NCBI GenBank assembly: GCA_040081715.1
Contig: JBEBFY010000001.1
Span: 248,001 to 312,000, forward strand
Direction: 5' to 3'
DNA from: CANKJK01 sp040081715
GTDB lineage: Bacteria > Acidobacteriota > Vicinamibacteria > Vicinamibacterales > UBA2999
DNA: 64,000 bases
Shown here: positions 1 through 8,682 of the stretch, piece after piece
Numbering within the stretch: the first letter of the stretch is position 1
How the letters are laid out: each line of letters opens with the position of its first letter
Position numbers and translations under genes: made by a program
The notes under the pieces: model-generated
Told to the model about the DNA's origin: nothing
Seen by the model: the letters and a program-made list of their open reading frames with translations, nothing else
Databases searched by the model: none

Positions 1-509
1 ACCCGTTGCCACAGCCCGTCCGGGCCGCGGATCTCGCTGCCGGCGGCGCAGGCCGCATCCTCGACGACGCGGAGGCCGTGCCGGGCGGCCAGGGCCGTGA
101 TGGCGGTCAGGTCGCACGGCATTCCCAGTTGGTGCACGCAGAGGATGGCCCGCGTGGCAGACGTGACGGCGGCCTCCACCTGACCGGGGTCGATGTTGAA
201 CGTGTCCGGGTCGACATCCACGAAGACCGGCGTGGCGCCGCAGTACCGGATGGCGTTGGCGGTGGCGATGAAGGAGTGGCTGACGGTGATGACTTCGTCG
301 CCGGGCCCCACGCCGAGTGCCGCCAGGGCCACGTGCAGCGCCGTCGTGCAGCTCGACACCGCGCAGGCGTGCGGCGCGCCGACCTCGCGCGCGAACTCGC
401 GCTCGAAGGCGGCCACCTCGGGACCCTGGGTGACCCAGCCCGACAGGATGGCCCGCCGCGCCGCGGCCGCCTCCTCCTCACCCATCCAGGGCTTCGCGAC
501 CGGAATCAT
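1..509 (-). CDS. DegT/DnrJ/EryC1-family sugar aminotransferase, 3' end cut by window edge
   Basis: About 169 N-terminal residues are visible; the rest lies beyond the left edge. The family transfers an amino group from glutamate to a keto nucleotide-sugar using PLP. Seen: GPEVAAFEREFA near residue 35, a GDEVITVSHSF segment near 80, and VEDAACAAGS near 150, whose Asp normally pairs with the PLP ring nitrogen. The catalytic lysine would lie in the missing part. The ATG at 509 overlaps the stop of the upstream SDR (ATGA), so the two are translationally coupled. A 4,6-dehydratase-like SDR followed by a DegT enzyme commonly makes a 4-amino-4,6-dideoxy sugar; that assignment here is inference. Confidence 0.9.
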   Translation of the reverse strand, partial: MIPVAKPWMGEEEAAAARRAILSGWVTQGPEVAAFEREFAREVGAPHACAVSSCTTALHVALAALGVGPGDEVITVSHSFIATANAIRYCGATPVFVDVDPDTFNIDPGQVEAAVTSATRAILCVHQLGMPCDLTAITALAARHGLRVVEDAACAAGSEIRGPDGLWQR

Positions 510-1501
510 GAAACGGGCATCCAGTTGCGCACGACCTCACGCTCCAGCAGCGCCGCTGGGTCGGCACCCTGGTCGCGATACCAGGCCAGCAGGCGCGCCA
601 GGCCTTCCTCGAGCCCGATCGCCGGCTGATACCCCAGCAGATCTCGGGCCTCGGTCATGTCCGCGTAGAGCCGCAATACGTCGCCCGGCCGGCCTTCCAC
701 ATGCTCGACCGGCGCCCCGGGCCGCCCCGCCGCCTTCGCGACCAGACGGGCCAGTTCGGCCACCGTGGTCTCGGCACCGAAGCCGAGGTTGATCGTCCGG
801 CCGACGGCGGCCGGATGATCGCCGGCCAGGAGGATCCCGCGGGCCGAATCGGAGACATAGGTGAAATCGCGCGTCTGCGTGCCGTCGCCGAAGATCACCA
901 GCGGCCGGCCCGCGAGACATCGCAGCAGGAACTTCGGGATGACCTCGCCGCTGTCGCCCTCGTGATGGCTGCGCGGACCATACGTATTGAACGGCCGCAC
1001 CACCACGGTTGCGTACCCGTAGGTGCGGTGGAACGCACGCGTGTAGCTTTCGCCAGCGAGCTTGGACCCACCGTAGACCGTGCACGGAAATGTCGGGTGG
1101 TCTTCCGTCATCGGCACCCAGCGCGCTGTGCCGTAGACCTCGGAGCTCGACACGTAGACGAACTTCGCCACGCCCGCTGCCCTCGACGCCTGCAGCAGCC
1201 CGAGTGTCCCCGTGGCGTTGACGTGATGGTTCTCCACCGGTGCGTGCACGGAGTGCCTGACGCCGAGACAGGCGAGGTGGTACACCGTCGATGCCTGCGT
1301 GAGCCAGGGCTCGAGCGCGGGGAGGTCGCGGATGTCCGCCTCCACGACCACGAGCCGGTCATCGCCGGGCAGGTTCGCGCGGGTCCCGTTGACGAAGTTG
1401 TCCACGACGACGACACGGTCGCCGCGCGCCAGGAGCTGCCGCACCAGCTCGGATCCGATGAAGCCGGCGCCACCGGTGACCAGCGTCCAGCTCGTCGTCA
1501 A
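506..1501 (-). CDS. NAD-dependent epimerase/dehydratase (extended SDR)
   Basis: 331 aa. The Rossmann motif TGGAGFIG is at the N-terminus, SSSEVYG carries the catalytic Ser, YGGSK gives the YxxxK pair, and RPFNTYGPR is the usual substrate-loop signature of nucleotide-sugar 4-epimerases and 4,6-dehydratases. I chose the TTG at 1501 because it starts directly before the Rossmann motif and overlaps the upstream stop as TTGA; the frame extends further to 1552 but that part overlaps the previous gene. It is coupled downstream to an aminotransferase (ATGA), suggesting it supplies a keto-sugar. Whether it is an epimerase or a dehydratase cannot be decided by eye. Confidence 0.88.
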   Translation of the reverse strand: MTTSWTLVTGGAGFIGSELVRQLLARGDRVVVVDNFVNGTRANLPGDDRLVVVEADIRDLPALEPWLTQASTVYHLACLGVRHSVHAPVENHHVNATGTLGLLQASRAAGVAKFVYVSSSEVYGTARWVPMTEDHPTFPCTVYGGSKLAGESYTRAFHRTYGYATVVVRPFNTYGPRSHHEGDSGEVIPKFLLRCLAGRPLVIFGDGTQTRDFTYVSDSARGILLAGDHPAAVGRTINLGFGAETTVAELARLVAKAAGRPGAPVEHVEGRPGDVLRLYADMTEARDLLGYQPAIGLEEGLARLLAWYRDQGADPAALLEREVVRNWMPVS

Positions 1502-1983
1502 CGGCCCGCTCCTGCTGGCAGGGGCGCCACCGCATCGGCCCTGGGACCGCACACCGCCGTGACCCCGGGCCGGGACAGCATGGCGATCACGTCCCTGGAC
1601 CCCATCCGCTCCGCGATGCAGAGCAGGTGCGCCCTCATCGCGTCATCGTCAGGAACGCCCTCCCGCACCAGCAGGTCCAGCATCGAGCCGCGGTCACGGT
1701 AGGCCGCGGCCTCCATCGGCGTCATCCGGCGCGCCGACCGTGCGAGCACGTCGCTCCCTACGTCGTACGTGGCCACGGGGCTGTCGCCCGCGCGCAGCCG
1801 CCGTATCAGACCCGGAGGGTCGTCTTCGATGACCAACTCGGCGGGATTGAGCGCCCGGTCCGTGAGCAGGCGCATGCCCGCCTGCTCGGTGACGACGTAG
1901 AAGACCACGAGCAGCAATGCCAGCACGATGGGGCCGGCCGCGAGGGTCAGCGTGAGCCGTTGATGCGTGAGGCGCTGCGTCAT
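1498..1983 (-). CDS. Single-pass membrane protein with ankyrin-like outer domain, module copy 1
   Basis: 161 aa, not a named family I recognise. One hydrophobic helix lies at about residues 9-32, then a polar domain containing an ankyrin-like unit (TPMEAAAYRDRGSMLDLL, then VREG). The ATG at 1983 overlaps the stop of the preceding polytopic protein as ATGA; the longer frame to 2013 is inside that gene. Two relatives, at 6260-6724 and 11972-12457, follow relatives of the same polytopic protein, so this is the second half of a conserved pair. Ankyrin-like helices usually bind protein partners, so a role as partner or regulator of the polytopic protein is inferred. This copy is the most diverged of the three. 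Confidence 0.72.
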   Translation of the reverse strand: MTQRLTHQRLTLTLAAGPIVLALLLVVFYVVTEQAGMRLLTDRALNPAELVIEDDPPGLIRRLRAGDSPVATYDVGSDVLARSARRMTPMEAAAYRDRGSMLDLLVREGVPDDDAMRAHLLCIAERMGSRDVIAMLSRPGVTAVCGPRADAVAPLPAGAGR

Positions 1984-3401
1984 TGCGTGGTATCGAACCA
2001 GGATCCAGGCCACCGCCAGTGGATCTGTATGCGGGGCGCCGCCGGACGGCGCCAGAGGGCATCGGCCATCAGGGCATCCTTGATCGCGCGTTCGCGCGGG
2101 CGGCTGAGGTCCACCTCCTGATCCTCAAGCCACGAATCCGCATACGCCCACGCCTTCCGCGTTCCATGCGCGCTGTCCCGGAGGCTGTAGTGCACCCCGG
2201 CGGTCTTGATGCCCCACGTCAGCGCAATCACGACGACCAGCACCGGCACGCGGAAGGATCCGGCGCGCGAGGGCGTGGTGTCCGCGAGACGGGAGCTGAG
2301 CGCACCGAACGCCGCGATCCCGAAGAGCGCGCCGGCCGGGCTCATGATGACGTCCTTGGTGTACACGAGGTTCATCGTCGCGTTGGCACCCATGACCGCC
2401 ACAAAAACCACGACCATCCGGTCGGCGTCATCGAGGGCCCATCGGCGCCAGCGGTCCCACCCTCGGACGACATGCGTCACGAGGAGCACCGTGACCGCAG
2501 TGCAGGCCACGATGTTGACCACCATCCAGGGTTGCAGTTCCTGCCGCAGCACATCCCGAACGGCCCAGAACACCCCGGCCCGCGGCTCGGCAAAGAGCAC
2601 CGACCCCACGGACGCCAGGATGTTGTAGAGGTAGAAGGGCAGCGGGTTCGCCCCGAACCGCGCCTGGATCTCGTCGGGCTGCAGGACCGCCAGGCCGAAG
2701 CCGGTCGCGCGCTCGTCAAGACCGGGCGTCCCGATGTCGAGCACCAGATATCGCAGGATGAAGTACCCGGCCAGCCCGAGCGTGGTGGCCGCCACGCCCC
2801 AGCGCGACACGCCACGCCAGCCGGCGGCGAAGGCGGCCACGACGACCACCCAGACGAGCAGGCCGCTCTCTGCCGAGAAGGCCGCGAGCACGAACAGCAG
2901 CACAGTGGCCGGATCCGACCACCAGCAATGCCGCGATCGCGCCAGCAGCACGGCCGCAAGGCAGCAGGCCACGATCGTGAGGTACGCGTTCACCGGGAAG
3001 GCCTCGCGGATGGTGTCGGCGAAAGTGTGCATCGACAGCAGCACGGCGAGCCCGACCGGCGCGGCGGCCGCCTGCGGCCACGTCCGGACCCGCATCACGG
3101 CGACACAGAGGGCGATCGTCAGCGTGAGCTGTGCGGCGTGGACGCCGCGGAACCAGGCGGTGTAGTCCCCATCCGAGAGCAGGTAGACGATCCGGATCGG
3201 GGCAAACAACAGTGGGCGCAGGTACCCCACCGCCCACAGGTTGTTCTCCATCAGGTCCCAGAGCGCGCGCCTGTCGACCGCGAAGATGTTCTGGAGGCTG
3301 TCGCTCAACTGCACCGGGATGTCGATGAGGAAGTACGCCGCGGTGGTGGCCACAACTACGGCGTAGCACCATACCGCCGCCCGGGGTGTGATAGCCGTCA
3401 T
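1980..3401 (-). CDS. Polytopic membrane protein, GT-C-like, module copy 1
   Basis: 473 aa with roughly ten hydrophobic segments by eye and a polar C-terminal tail of about 70 residues. After the first helix comes a loop with PVQLSDSLQN; the Asp is shared with the two other copies (QLTD) and sits where GT-C glycosyltransferases carry their acidic motif. Other shared marks are HTFADTIREAFPVN, ESGLLVWV, GWRGVSRWG, LFAEPRAGV and the C-terminal WFDTTQ. The start at 3401 gives an ATGA overlap with the upstream aminotransferase. A lipid-linked-sugar glycosyltransferase or a polymerase/flippase-type role is plausible but not shown. Copies 2 and 3 are closer to each other than to this one. Confidence 0.75.
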   Translation of the reverse strand: MTAITPRAAVWCYAVVVATTAAYFLIDIPVQLSDSLQNIFAVDRRALWDLMENNLWAVGYLRPLLFAPIRIVYLLSDGDYTAWFRGVHAAQLTLTIALCVAVMRVRTWPQAAAAPVGLAVLLSMHTFADTIREAFPVNAYLTIVACCLAAVLLARSRHCWWSDPATVLLFVLAAFSAESGLLVWVVVVAAFAAGWRGVSRWGVAATTLGLAGYFILRYLVLDIGTPGLDERATGFGLAVLQPDEIQARFGANPLPFYLYNILASVGSVLFAEPRAGVFWAVRDVLRQELQPWMVVNIVACTAVTVLLVTHVVRGWDRWRRWALDDADRMVVVFVAVMGANATMNLVYTKDVIMSPAGALFGIAAFGALSSRLADTTPSRAGSFRVPVLVVVIALTWGIKTAGVHYSLRDSAHGTRKAWAYADSWLEDQEVDLSRPRERAIKDALMADALWRRPAAPRIQIHWRWPGSWFDTTQ

Positions 3402-4510
3402 GCCGTTGCGGCCCCGGGTTCCTCGCGAAGGCACGACGCCACGTAGTCGACCTGTGCCGGCGTCAACTCCGGGTAGATCGGCAGCGAGAGCACCTCGCCG
3501 GCGGCACGCTCGGCCACCGGAAAATCCCCGGCCGTGTAACCCAGGTCGCGATAGGCCGGTTGCAGGTGCACGGGGATCGGGTAGTGCACGCCCGTTTGCA
3601 CGCCGCGTGCCTCGAGGTGTGCCCGCCAGCGGTCCCGTTCGCGCATCCGGATGGCGTACACGTGATAGACGTGCCGGTCGCCCTGCCGCTCGGCTGGCGT
3701 GACGACCCCTGAGCCGGCGAGTGCGGCTGCGTACTGCGCCGCCCGGGCGCGGCGCGCCTCGGTCCAGGCCTCCAGGTACCGCAGCTTGATGCGCAGGATC
3801 GCGCCCTGGATACCGTCCATCCGGTAGTTGAAGCCCTTCATCAGGTGTTCGTAGCGGCGCTCTTCGCCCCAGCTCCGCAGCAGACGGACTGTGCGGGCCA
3901 GTTCGGGGTCACTGGTCACCACAGCGCCGCCCTCACCATACGCGCCAAGGTTCTTGCCGGGATAGAACGAGAAACCCGCCAGGTCGCCTATCGACCCGCA
4001 GAGACGGCCCTGGAAGCGTGCGCCGTGGGCCTGCGCCGCATCCTCGATCACCCGCAGGCCGTGCCGCGTCGCCACGGCCTGAATCGCATCCATGCCGGCG
4101 GGGTGCCCGAACAGGTGCACGGGCATGATCGCCCTCGTCCTCGGGGTGATCGCGGCTTCGAGCCGCTCCGGGTCCATCGTGAGGTGATCGGGTTCGACAT
4201 CCACCAGCACCGGCCTGGCGCCCGCGTACTCGATGGCCGCGACCGTCGCCACGAAGGTGAACGGCACCGTGATCACCTCATCACCCCGTCCGATGCCGCA
4301 GGCCAGGAGCGCCAGGTGCAGAGCGCTGGTGCCCGTGTTGAGCGCCACGCACTCCGGCACGCCGCAGAACCCGGCGAACTCGCGCTCGAAGGCGGCCACC
4401 TCCGGCCCCAGGATGAACTGGGTGCTGTCGAGCACGCCAATGACGGCAGCGTCGATCTCTGTCTTGAGGGCGCGATACTGCGCGCCGAGGTCGAGATAGG
4501 GAACCTGCAT
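3398..4510 (-). CDS. DegT/DnrJ/EryC1-family sugar aminotransferase
   Basis: 370 aa, full family length. Seen: GTSALHLAL near 61, VIEDAAQAHGA at about 154-164 (PLP-binding Asp), and SFYPGKNLGAYGEGG with the Schiff-base lysine at K186. The C-terminal HYPIPVHLQPAY segment is typical of nucleotide-sugar aminotransferases. It starts 6 bases after a hexapeptide acyltransferase, which itself follows a Gfo/Idh oxidoreductase. Oxidoreductase, aminotransferase and acyltransferase together form the known WbpB/WbpE/WbpD (WlbA/WlbC/WlbB) logic for making a 3-acetamido sugar. That pathway is inferred from gene content, not proven. Confidence 0.93.
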   Translation of the reverse strand: MQVPYLDLGAQYRALKTEIDAAVIGVLDSTQFILGPEVAAFEREFAGFCGVPECVALNTGTSALHLALLACGIGRGDEVITVPFTFVATVAAIEYAGARPVLVDVEPDHLTMDPERLEAAITPRTRAIMPVHLFGHPAGMDAIQAVATRHGLRVIEDAAQAHGARFQGRLCGSIGDLAGFSFYPGKNLGAYGEGGAVVTSDPELARTVRLLRSWGEERRYEHLMKGFNYRMDGIQGAILRIKLRYLEAWTEARRARAAQYAAALAGSGVVTPAERQGDRHVYHVYAIRMRERDRWRAHLEARGVQTGVHYPIPVHLQPAYRDLGYTAGDFPVAERAAGEVLSLPIYPELTPAQVDYVASCLREEPGAATA

Positions 4511-4516
4511 CAGTCG

Positions 4517-5209
4517 CTATGTCTCCACGGCCGCGGATCCTGGACGGGCATCCGCACGCCACCTGAGGAACCGGGCGGGAACGCCTGCGACAATCGCGCC
4601 TGGCGCGACGTCGGTGGTCACGACGGCGCCCGCGCCGACGATCGCCCCCTTGCCCACGTTGACGCCTGGCAGCAGGACGGCGTTCACGCCGATGTCCGCC
4701 CACGCGTCCACTCGTACGGGGGCGATTTCGAGGTCGGTGGCGATCACCGGCACATCCGCGGGCTCCCCGGTGTGCCGCGAACCCAGCACCTTGGCCCCGG
4801 GGCCCCAGCCCACGTACTCACCAATCTCCAGATCACGCGCATCCAGGTAGGCCTGTGGTCCGATCCAGGCGTGGTCGCCGATCACGCAGCGGCCGTCGAA
4901 CCGGCCCTGGATGAACGCCTGTTCGCCGATGAACACGCCGTGGCCGACCTCGACGGTTTCGGGATGCCTCACCAGGGCACCCCGGCCCACGCGCAAACCG
5001 TGGCCGCACGCCTTCAGCAGGGCGCGCCATGCCACGCGCCGCATCCGTGCCGCCTCGTCGGAGTCCCCCCATGCATGGGCGGCAGCCAGCGCCAACGCCG
5101 CCGCGGGCGGACCCTCGCGCAGCCCGGCGACCAGCGCGGCCTCGTCCGCAGAGTCCGGCTCCACGACGAGGCGGCCATGCACCGCCGGGACGATACGGGT
5201 GTCCTTCAT
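4517..5209 (-). CDS. Left-handed beta-helix (hexapeptide) acyltransferase
   Basis: 230 aa. The C-terminal two thirds is an imperfect hexapeptide repeat ending in IVAGVPARFLRW, the classic end of maltose/galactoside and sugar O-/N-acetyltransferases. GSRHTGEP carries a candidate catalytic His. The first ~70 residues are a separate alpha-helical region that I do not recognise. I chose ATG 5209, preceded by GAAGG, rather than the longer frame to 5287 that overlaps the upstream gene. There is a 31-base gap to the upstream oxidoreductase and 6 bases to the downstream aminotransferase. It probably acetylates a sugar made by these neighbours; O- versus N-acetylation cannot be told. Confidence 0.85.
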   Translation of the reverse strand: MKDTRIVPAVHGRLVVEPDSADEAALVAGLREGPPAAALALAAAHAWGDSDEAARMRRVAWRALLKACGHGLRVGRGALVRHPETVEVGHGVFIGEQAFIQGRFDGRCVIGDHAWIGPQAYLDARDLEIGEYVGWGPGAKVLGSRHTGEPADVPVIATDLEIAPVRVDAWADIGVNAVLLPGVNVGKGAIVGAGAVVTTDVAPGAIVAGVPARFLRWRADARPGSAAVET

Positions 5210-5240
5210 GCCACGCCTTCGGCCGGCAGCCACGCCAGAT

Positions 5241-6263
5241 TCAACGCACGCTTCCTGGAATCGGCACGGCCAAGCCGCGGGCCTCAAGCGACGCGGTGGC
5301 GGCTTCCAGGAGCCGCACGACCCTCAGACCGGCCGCTCCGTCCGTCACCGGCGTCTGTTTCTGGTTGATGCACGCCGCGAAGTGCGCCACCTCCGCCTGC
5401 AGCGCCTCCGCGACGGGCAACTGCGGGGCCCACATGTCACCGGAGCGATAGCCGACCATGACCTGATAGAGATTCTCCGGGCTCGTGTCCACGGAGATGC
5501 CCTTGTCGTACACCTTCACCTTCTCGCTGCTTTCGAGATCGTCGAAGACGACCATGCGCCGGCTTCCGCCGATGAGCGTGCGGCGCACCTTCACGGGCGC
5601 CAGCCAACTGGCGTGCACATGGGCCAGGAGGGTTCCCTCGAAGAACATCGTGAGGTACGCCACATCCACTGGCTTGCCGGGCACATGCGACATCCCGGTC
5701 GCGGATACGGCGTTCGGCCGTCCGCCCAGCACGTAGTCCATGATGGACAGGTCGTGCACCGCCAGGTCCCACAGGACGTTCACGTCGTGCTGGAACAGGC
5801 CCAGGTTGATGCGGACCGAGTCGTAGTAGTAGATGTCGCCGAGCTCACCCTCGTCGATGAGACTCTTGATCCGACGGACCGCCGGCGTGTACACGAACGT
5901 GTGGTCCACCAGCAGCGTGAGGCCGCGCTGAGCGGCTTCGGCCACGACGGCTTCCGCCTCCGCGACCGAGGCGGCCAGCGGTTTCTCGACCAGGACATGC
6001 TTGCCCGCCTTGAGCGCCGCCAGGGCGAGGGCCGCATGCGTTGCCACCGGCGTTGCAATGGCCACGGCATCGATGTCGGTCGCGTGGATGACCTCGTCGG
6101 CACGCTCCGTCGTCCGGATACCGGGGTGCCGGCGTCGAGCCTCCGCCAGCCGTGACTCCCGCTGATCCGCGACGGCCACGACCTCGGTGGCGTCGCACAA
6201 CGAAAAATTCCTGACCAGGTTTGGTCCCCAGTACCCGTAGCCGATCACGCCAACTCTGATCAT
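5241..6263 (-). CDS. Gfo/Idh/MocA-family sugar oxidoreductase
   Basis: 340 aa. The Rossmann motif GVIGYGYWG is at the N-terminus, VEKPLA is the family signature, and WDLAVHDLSIM contains the conserved HD of the active-site region. Starting at ATG 6263 gives an ATGA overlap with the ankyrin-like protein and drops 15 non-homologous residues. Relatives such as WlbA/WbpB oxidise the 3-hydroxyl of UDP-GlcNAc uronic acid so an aminotransferase can add nitrogen. The acyltransferase and aminotransferase lie just downstream, which supports a similar role, although the exact sugar is unknown. Confidence 0.88.
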   Translation of the reverse strand: MIRVGVIGYGYWGPNLVRNFSLCDATEVVAVADQRESRLAEARRRHPGIRTTERADEVIHATDIDAVAIATPVATHAALALAALKAGKHVLVEKPLAASVAEAEAVVAEAAQRGLTLLVDHTFVYTPAVRRIKSLIDEGELGDIYYYDSVRINLGLFQHDVNVLWDLAVHDLSIMDYVLGGRPNAVSATGMSHVPGKPVDVAYLTMFFEGTLLAHVHASWLAPVKVRRTLIGGSRRMVVFDDLESSEKVKVYDKGISVDTSPENLYQVMVGYRSGDMWAPQLPVAEALQAEVAHFAACINQKQTPVTDGAAGLRVVRLLEAATASLEARGLAVPIPGSVR

Positions 6264-6724
6264 TTGCCGCGTCCGTCCCCAGCAGATTGGCACACCCCGG
6301 GCGACCACTCCGGTGGCGCCAGCATTCCCGATATCGTCTCGAGGCCCCTCCCCGCCAGCCAGCAGGCCGCGGTGCGTGCCTCGTCCAATGGCAACGACGC
6401 CCCCTCGCGAAGAGCCACGCTCACGATGCCATCGTCACCAGTGTAGGCGGCGGCCAGCAGCGGCCGGACGTGCTCGTCCATGCCACTGGCCAGCATCTCC
6501 AGGCGCACGTCATAGACAGCGGCAGGATCCGCGCCCGTCCTGAACATCCATATCGCCGTCGCCGGATCGCCGAGGATCAGCGCTTCGGACGGGTTCCTGG
6601 GAGGATCCGCCCTGAACGGCCCGATCCCAGTGCCACCACTCAGGGTGACGGCCAGCACGAAGCCCATCGCGGCCAGAAGCGGTGCCCCGACCACAAGCGG
6701 CACGAGCAAGTTCCAGCTCCTCAT
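6260..6724 (-). CDS. Single-pass membrane protein with ankyrin-like outer domain, module copy 2
   Basis: 154 aa. Hydrophobic helix at about residues 7-30, then GPFRADPP, then two ankyrin-like units: one around SEALILGDPATAIWMF followed by RTGADP, the other around RPLLAAAYTGDD followed by ALREGA. It aligns along its length with the protein at 11972-12457 (shared GPFRA.PP, GD.A.A, R.GADP, RPL.AA, PGVC/PGTC), and more weakly with 1498-1983. It begins 39 bases after the polytopic gene, the only copy of the three not overlapping its partner. The function is unknown; the constant pairing suggests a subunit or regulator. Confidence 0.75.
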   Translation of the reverse strand: MRSWNLLVPLVVGAPLLAAMGFVLAVTLSGGTGIGPFRADPPRNPSEALILGDPATAIWMFRTGADPAAVYDVRLEMLASGMDEHVRPLLAAAYTGDDGIVSVALREGASLPLDEARTAACWLAGRGLETISGMLAPPEWSPGVCQSAGDGRGK

Positions 6725-6763
6725 GGAGCAGCGTCCTCTTCCACGCTCATCGCGGCCGGCCCC

Positions 6764-8185
6764 TCACTGGGTCTCATCGAACCAGTCTCTACTCCACGGC
6801 AGCTCGGGCCACGGTGCCACCGGTGCCTTCCTCAGCGCGTCGGCTTCGAGCCTCCGCTTGACCAGTTGTTTCGCGGGCGTGTCGAGCACAATCGCCTGCC
6901 GCTCCAGCCATCGGTCCACCTGCGCCCACTCCCTGCGGATCGAGATGCTCTCCTTCCGCACGCTGTTGTGGATGCCGACGAACTTGACGGCCCAGGCCGA
7001 CGACAGCACCGTGAGGCCAACCACCGCCAGCATCGGTAGGGGACGCCAGGCCCGGACGGCGAGCCCGCCAAGCGCGTCGCGCAGGGCCGCGTACGCGGCC
7101 GCCGCGACGAACACGCCCGCGACCGACAGCACGACATCCTTGAGGTAGGTGTAGCAGAACACTGCGTTCGCCGCGGCCATCACGGGCAGCATCAGGAGCA
7201 CGCGGTCGTGATGCGACAACCCGCTCCGGAGGTGTGCGCGGCGGCGCCAGAACGCCGTGGCGATGAGAAGGGTGACCCCGGTGGCACACGCCACATTCAA
7301 CAGCACCCAGGGTTCGTGTGGACCGATGACGAAGCCGCGGACAAACAGATACACGCCGCCACGGGGCTCAGCGAAGAACAGCGTGAGCAGCGCCCCAGAG
7401 ATGTTGTACGCGTAGAACAGGAACGGCCGCTGCCCGAACAGGCGCTGGATCTCGTCGGAGGTCGCGATGCCGAACCCGAACCCGGTCGACCGCTCCACCA
7501 GACCCGGCGTGCCCGTCTGGAGCCACAGGAACCGCACCGCGAAATAGGCCGCGACGCCGGCGGTCATCGCCAGGATGCCCCACCTCGAGACGCCCCGCCA
7601 GCCCAGGCACCAGGCCCAGACCGCCGCGACCCAGACGAGCAGGCCCGACTCGAGAGAGAGTGCGGCGTAGGTGAACAGCAGGACTGCCAGCAGGTCGTTA
7701 ACCGGCCGCGGCCGTTCGGACGCGAGGACGGCGGCGCCGAGCGTGCAGACGGCGATCATCAGGAAGTGGTTGATGGGAAAGGCCTCGCGGATGGTGCCCG
7801 GAAACGTATGACCACCGACCAGAACAGCCACGCCGAAGAGAAACGCGGCCAGGTCCGGACCGGTCTCGACACGCACCCACCGGGCCAGCAGGAGGAGTAG
7901 AACCAGCAACTGTCCGACGTGGATGGCCTTGAACCAGGTGAAGTAGTCGCCGCCGGACCAGTCCATCACGAGGCGATAGGGCGGCCACATCAGCGGCCGG
8001 AAGAACCCCTCGTTGGTCATCTCCTCGACGAAGACCTGCCACGCACCGACATCAGCCACGCTGATCATGTTGCTCGCGCCGTCCGTCAACTGGATAGGCT
8101 CGCGCGTCATGAAGTAGCCGAGCGTCGCCGTCACCACGACAACGAGCAGCAGCGTGAGCACACGCCACAGTCTGGCGCCGCTCAT
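6764..8185 (-). CDS. Polytopic membrane protein, GT-C-like, module copy 2
   Basis: 473 aa, the same length as copy 1. Shared marks: PIQLTDGASNMISV after helix 1, FFRPLMWPPYRLVMDW, HTFPGTIREAFPINHF, ESGLLVWVA, GWRGVSRWG, LFAEPRGGV, YLKDVVLSVAG and the C-terminal WFDETQ. The ATG at 8185 overlaps the stop of the upstream acyltransferase (ATGA); the track-length frame to 8314 is inside that gene. The acidic residue in the first external loop and the hydrophobic layout resemble GT-C enzymes that use polyprenyl-phosphate sugars. I cannot exclude a polymerase or transporter. Confidence 0.78.
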   Translation of the reverse strand: MSGARLWRVLTLLLVVVVTATLGYFMTREPIQLTDGASNMISVADVGAWQVFVEEMTNEGFFRPLMWPPYRLVMDWSGGDYFTWFKAIHVGQLLVLLLLLARWVRVETGPDLAAFLFGVAVLVGGHTFPGTIREAFPINHFLMIAVCTLGAAVLASERPRPVNDLLAVLLFTYAALSLESGLLVWVAAVWAWCLGWRGVSRWGILAMTAGVAAYFAVRFLWLQTGTPGLVERSTGFGFGIATSDEIQRLFGQRPFLFYAYNISGALLTLFFAEPRGGVYLFVRGFVIGPHEPWVLLNVACATGVTLLIATAFWRRRAHLRSGLSHHDRVLLMLPVMAAANAVFCYTYLKDVVLSVAGVFVAAAAYAALRDALGGLAVRAWRPLPMLAVVGLTVLSSAWAVKFVGIHNSVRKESISIRREWAQVDRWLERQAIVLDTPAKQLVKRRLEADALRKAPVAPWPELPWSRDWFDETQ

Positions 8186-8661
8186 GCCTGTTCGCCGTGC
8201 GCGGGCGGCATCAATCTGGCCGGCACGCCGGCCACGGTTGCGCCCTCCGGAACATCCCGGGTCACCACGGCGCCGGCCCCGACCATCGCGCTGGCCCCGA
8301 TGGAGACGCCGCACATGATCACCGCGCCGCTGCCGATGGAGGCACCGCGGCCCACACGCGTCGGCACCACGGCCCAGTCCGCTTCGGTCTGCGGACGCCC
8401 GTCCGCGGTGGCGCGCGGGTACCGGTCGTTGATGAACATCACCCCGTGGCCGATGAACACGTCATCGTCAATCGTGACGCCCTCGCAGATGAAGCTGTGC
8501 GAGGAGACCTTGCACCGGGCACCCACGGTGACGCCCTTCTGGATCTCGACGAACGCGCCAATACGAGAGTCGTTACCGACCGAACATCCATAGAGATTCA
8601 CCAGGTCCGGGTGGTGGATCACCACACGCAGTCCAAGTTGAACAGAGTCAGCAATCGGCAT
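8182..8661 (-). CDS. Hexapeptide N-acetyltransferase, WlbB/WbpD-like
   Basis: 159 aa. Left-handed beta-helix repeats throughout (for example IGSGAVIMCGVSIGA), with HSFICEGVTIDDDVFIGHG and MFINDRYPRA, the segment typical of UDP-2-acetamido-3-amino-sugar N-acetyltransferases of the WlbB/WbpD and dTDP-3-amino-sugar type. It ends in VAGVPARLMPP. It is coupled to the polytopic gene by ATGA. It is the best candidate for the acetyl step after the Gfo/Idh and DegT enzymes nearby. A shrunken relative of this gene survives at 13923-14054 in the same position before module copy 3. Confidence 0.85.
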   Translation of the reverse strand: MPIADSVQLGLRVVIHHPDLVNLYGCSVGNDSRIGAFVEIQKGVTVGARCKVSSHSFICEGVTIDDDVFIGHGVMFINDRYPRATADGRPQTEADWAVVPTRVGRGASIGSGAVIMCGVSIGASAMVGAGAVVTRDVPEGATVAGVPARLMPPAHGEQA

Positions 8662-8682
8662 CGGAATCGGCGTTCGACTACC

